This document shows, piece by piece, positions 7,491-7,530 of a stretch of DNA of 7,530 nucleotides. Location of the stretch: contig JASBRM010000397.1 of assembly GCA_030149405.1 (NCBI GenBank), positions 1 to 7,530 on the forward strand, written 5' to 3'. Position numbers and translations under genes: made by a program. A model generated the notes under the pieces. The model was not told the origin of the DNA and searched no databases. It saw only the letters and a program-made list of their open reading frames with translations. Position 1 is the first letter of the stretch; each line of letters starts with the position of its first letter. Origin of the DNA: Neptuniibacter sp. GTDB lineage: Bacteria; Pseudomonadota; Gammaproteobacteria; Pseudomonadales; Balneatricaceae.

Positions 7491-7530
7491 ATGAAGCAGC
7501 AACTTACGATTGCACTGTCTAAAGGTCGTA
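7491..7530 (+). CDS. hisG: ATP phosphoribosyltransferase HisG, N-terminal start only
   Basis: An ATG 21 bases after the murA stop opens a frame reading MKQQLTIALSKGR, cut off by the window end. The pattern LTIALSKGR is the characteristic N-terminus of the short-form HisG, which joins PRPP to ATP in the first step of histidine synthesis. Placement after murA matches Pseudomonas-like genomes, where hisG and hisD follow murA. Only 13 codons are visible, so the call rests on this motif plus gene order. The short form normally needs HisZ as regulatory partner, which cannot be seen here. Confidence 0.82.
   Translation, partial: MKQQLTIALSKGR

Overview
This window comes from a gammaproteobacterium. 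It carries the conserved outer-membrane lipid-homeostasis locus: mlaFEDCB and the divergent yrbG-kdsD-kdsC genes, followed by ibaG, murA and the start of hisG. The Enterobacteria share most of this order, but hisG directly after murA and a short MlaD without the long E. coli C-terminal tail fit the Pseudomonas/Oceanospirillales/Alteromonadales side better. No species can be named from sequence reading alone. Most of the window has moderate GC and reads as ordinary, intact core genome.

Layout. Positions 1 to about 130 are a GC-rich fragment (about 63% GC by hand count) of an MFS transporter reading rightwards. It stops abruptly at the 3' end of kdsC, where composition drops to about 40% GC. 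Leftward genes from 2606 to 134 are yrbG (CaCA-family cation exchanger), kdsD (arabinose-5-phosphate isomerase) and kdsC (Kdo-8-phosphate phosphatase). They are packed with a 2-base gap and a 1-base overlap. The intergenic region 2607-2842 holds two predicted back-to-back sigma70 promoters and a roughly 110-base mla leader with adjacent inverted repeats. Rightward genes from 2843 to 5838 are mlaF, mlaE, mlaD, mlaC and mlaB, ending in a strong intrinsic terminator at 5865-5891. A second rightward group follows: ibaG, murA and the first codons of hisG.

How the genes work together. KdsD and KdsC make the Kdo precursor of LPS. MlaFEDB is the inner-membrane ABC complex that moves phospholipids with the periplasmic carrier MlaC, which keeps phospholipids out of the outer leaflet. 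MurA commits UDP-GlcNAc to peptidoglycan. The block is therefore a cell-envelope neighbourhood. YrbG (cation exchange), IbaG (BolA-like, iron-sulfur/redox-linked) and HisG (histidine biosynthesis) are the less obviously related members.

I found no previously undescribed system. The most notable anomaly is the left edge. The LPS-export genes lptC-lptA-lptB, normally directly downstream of kdsC, are replaced exactly at the kdsC stop by a foreign-looking transporter fragment. A chimeric assembly or clone join is the likeliest explanation; a real rearrangement is the alternative.
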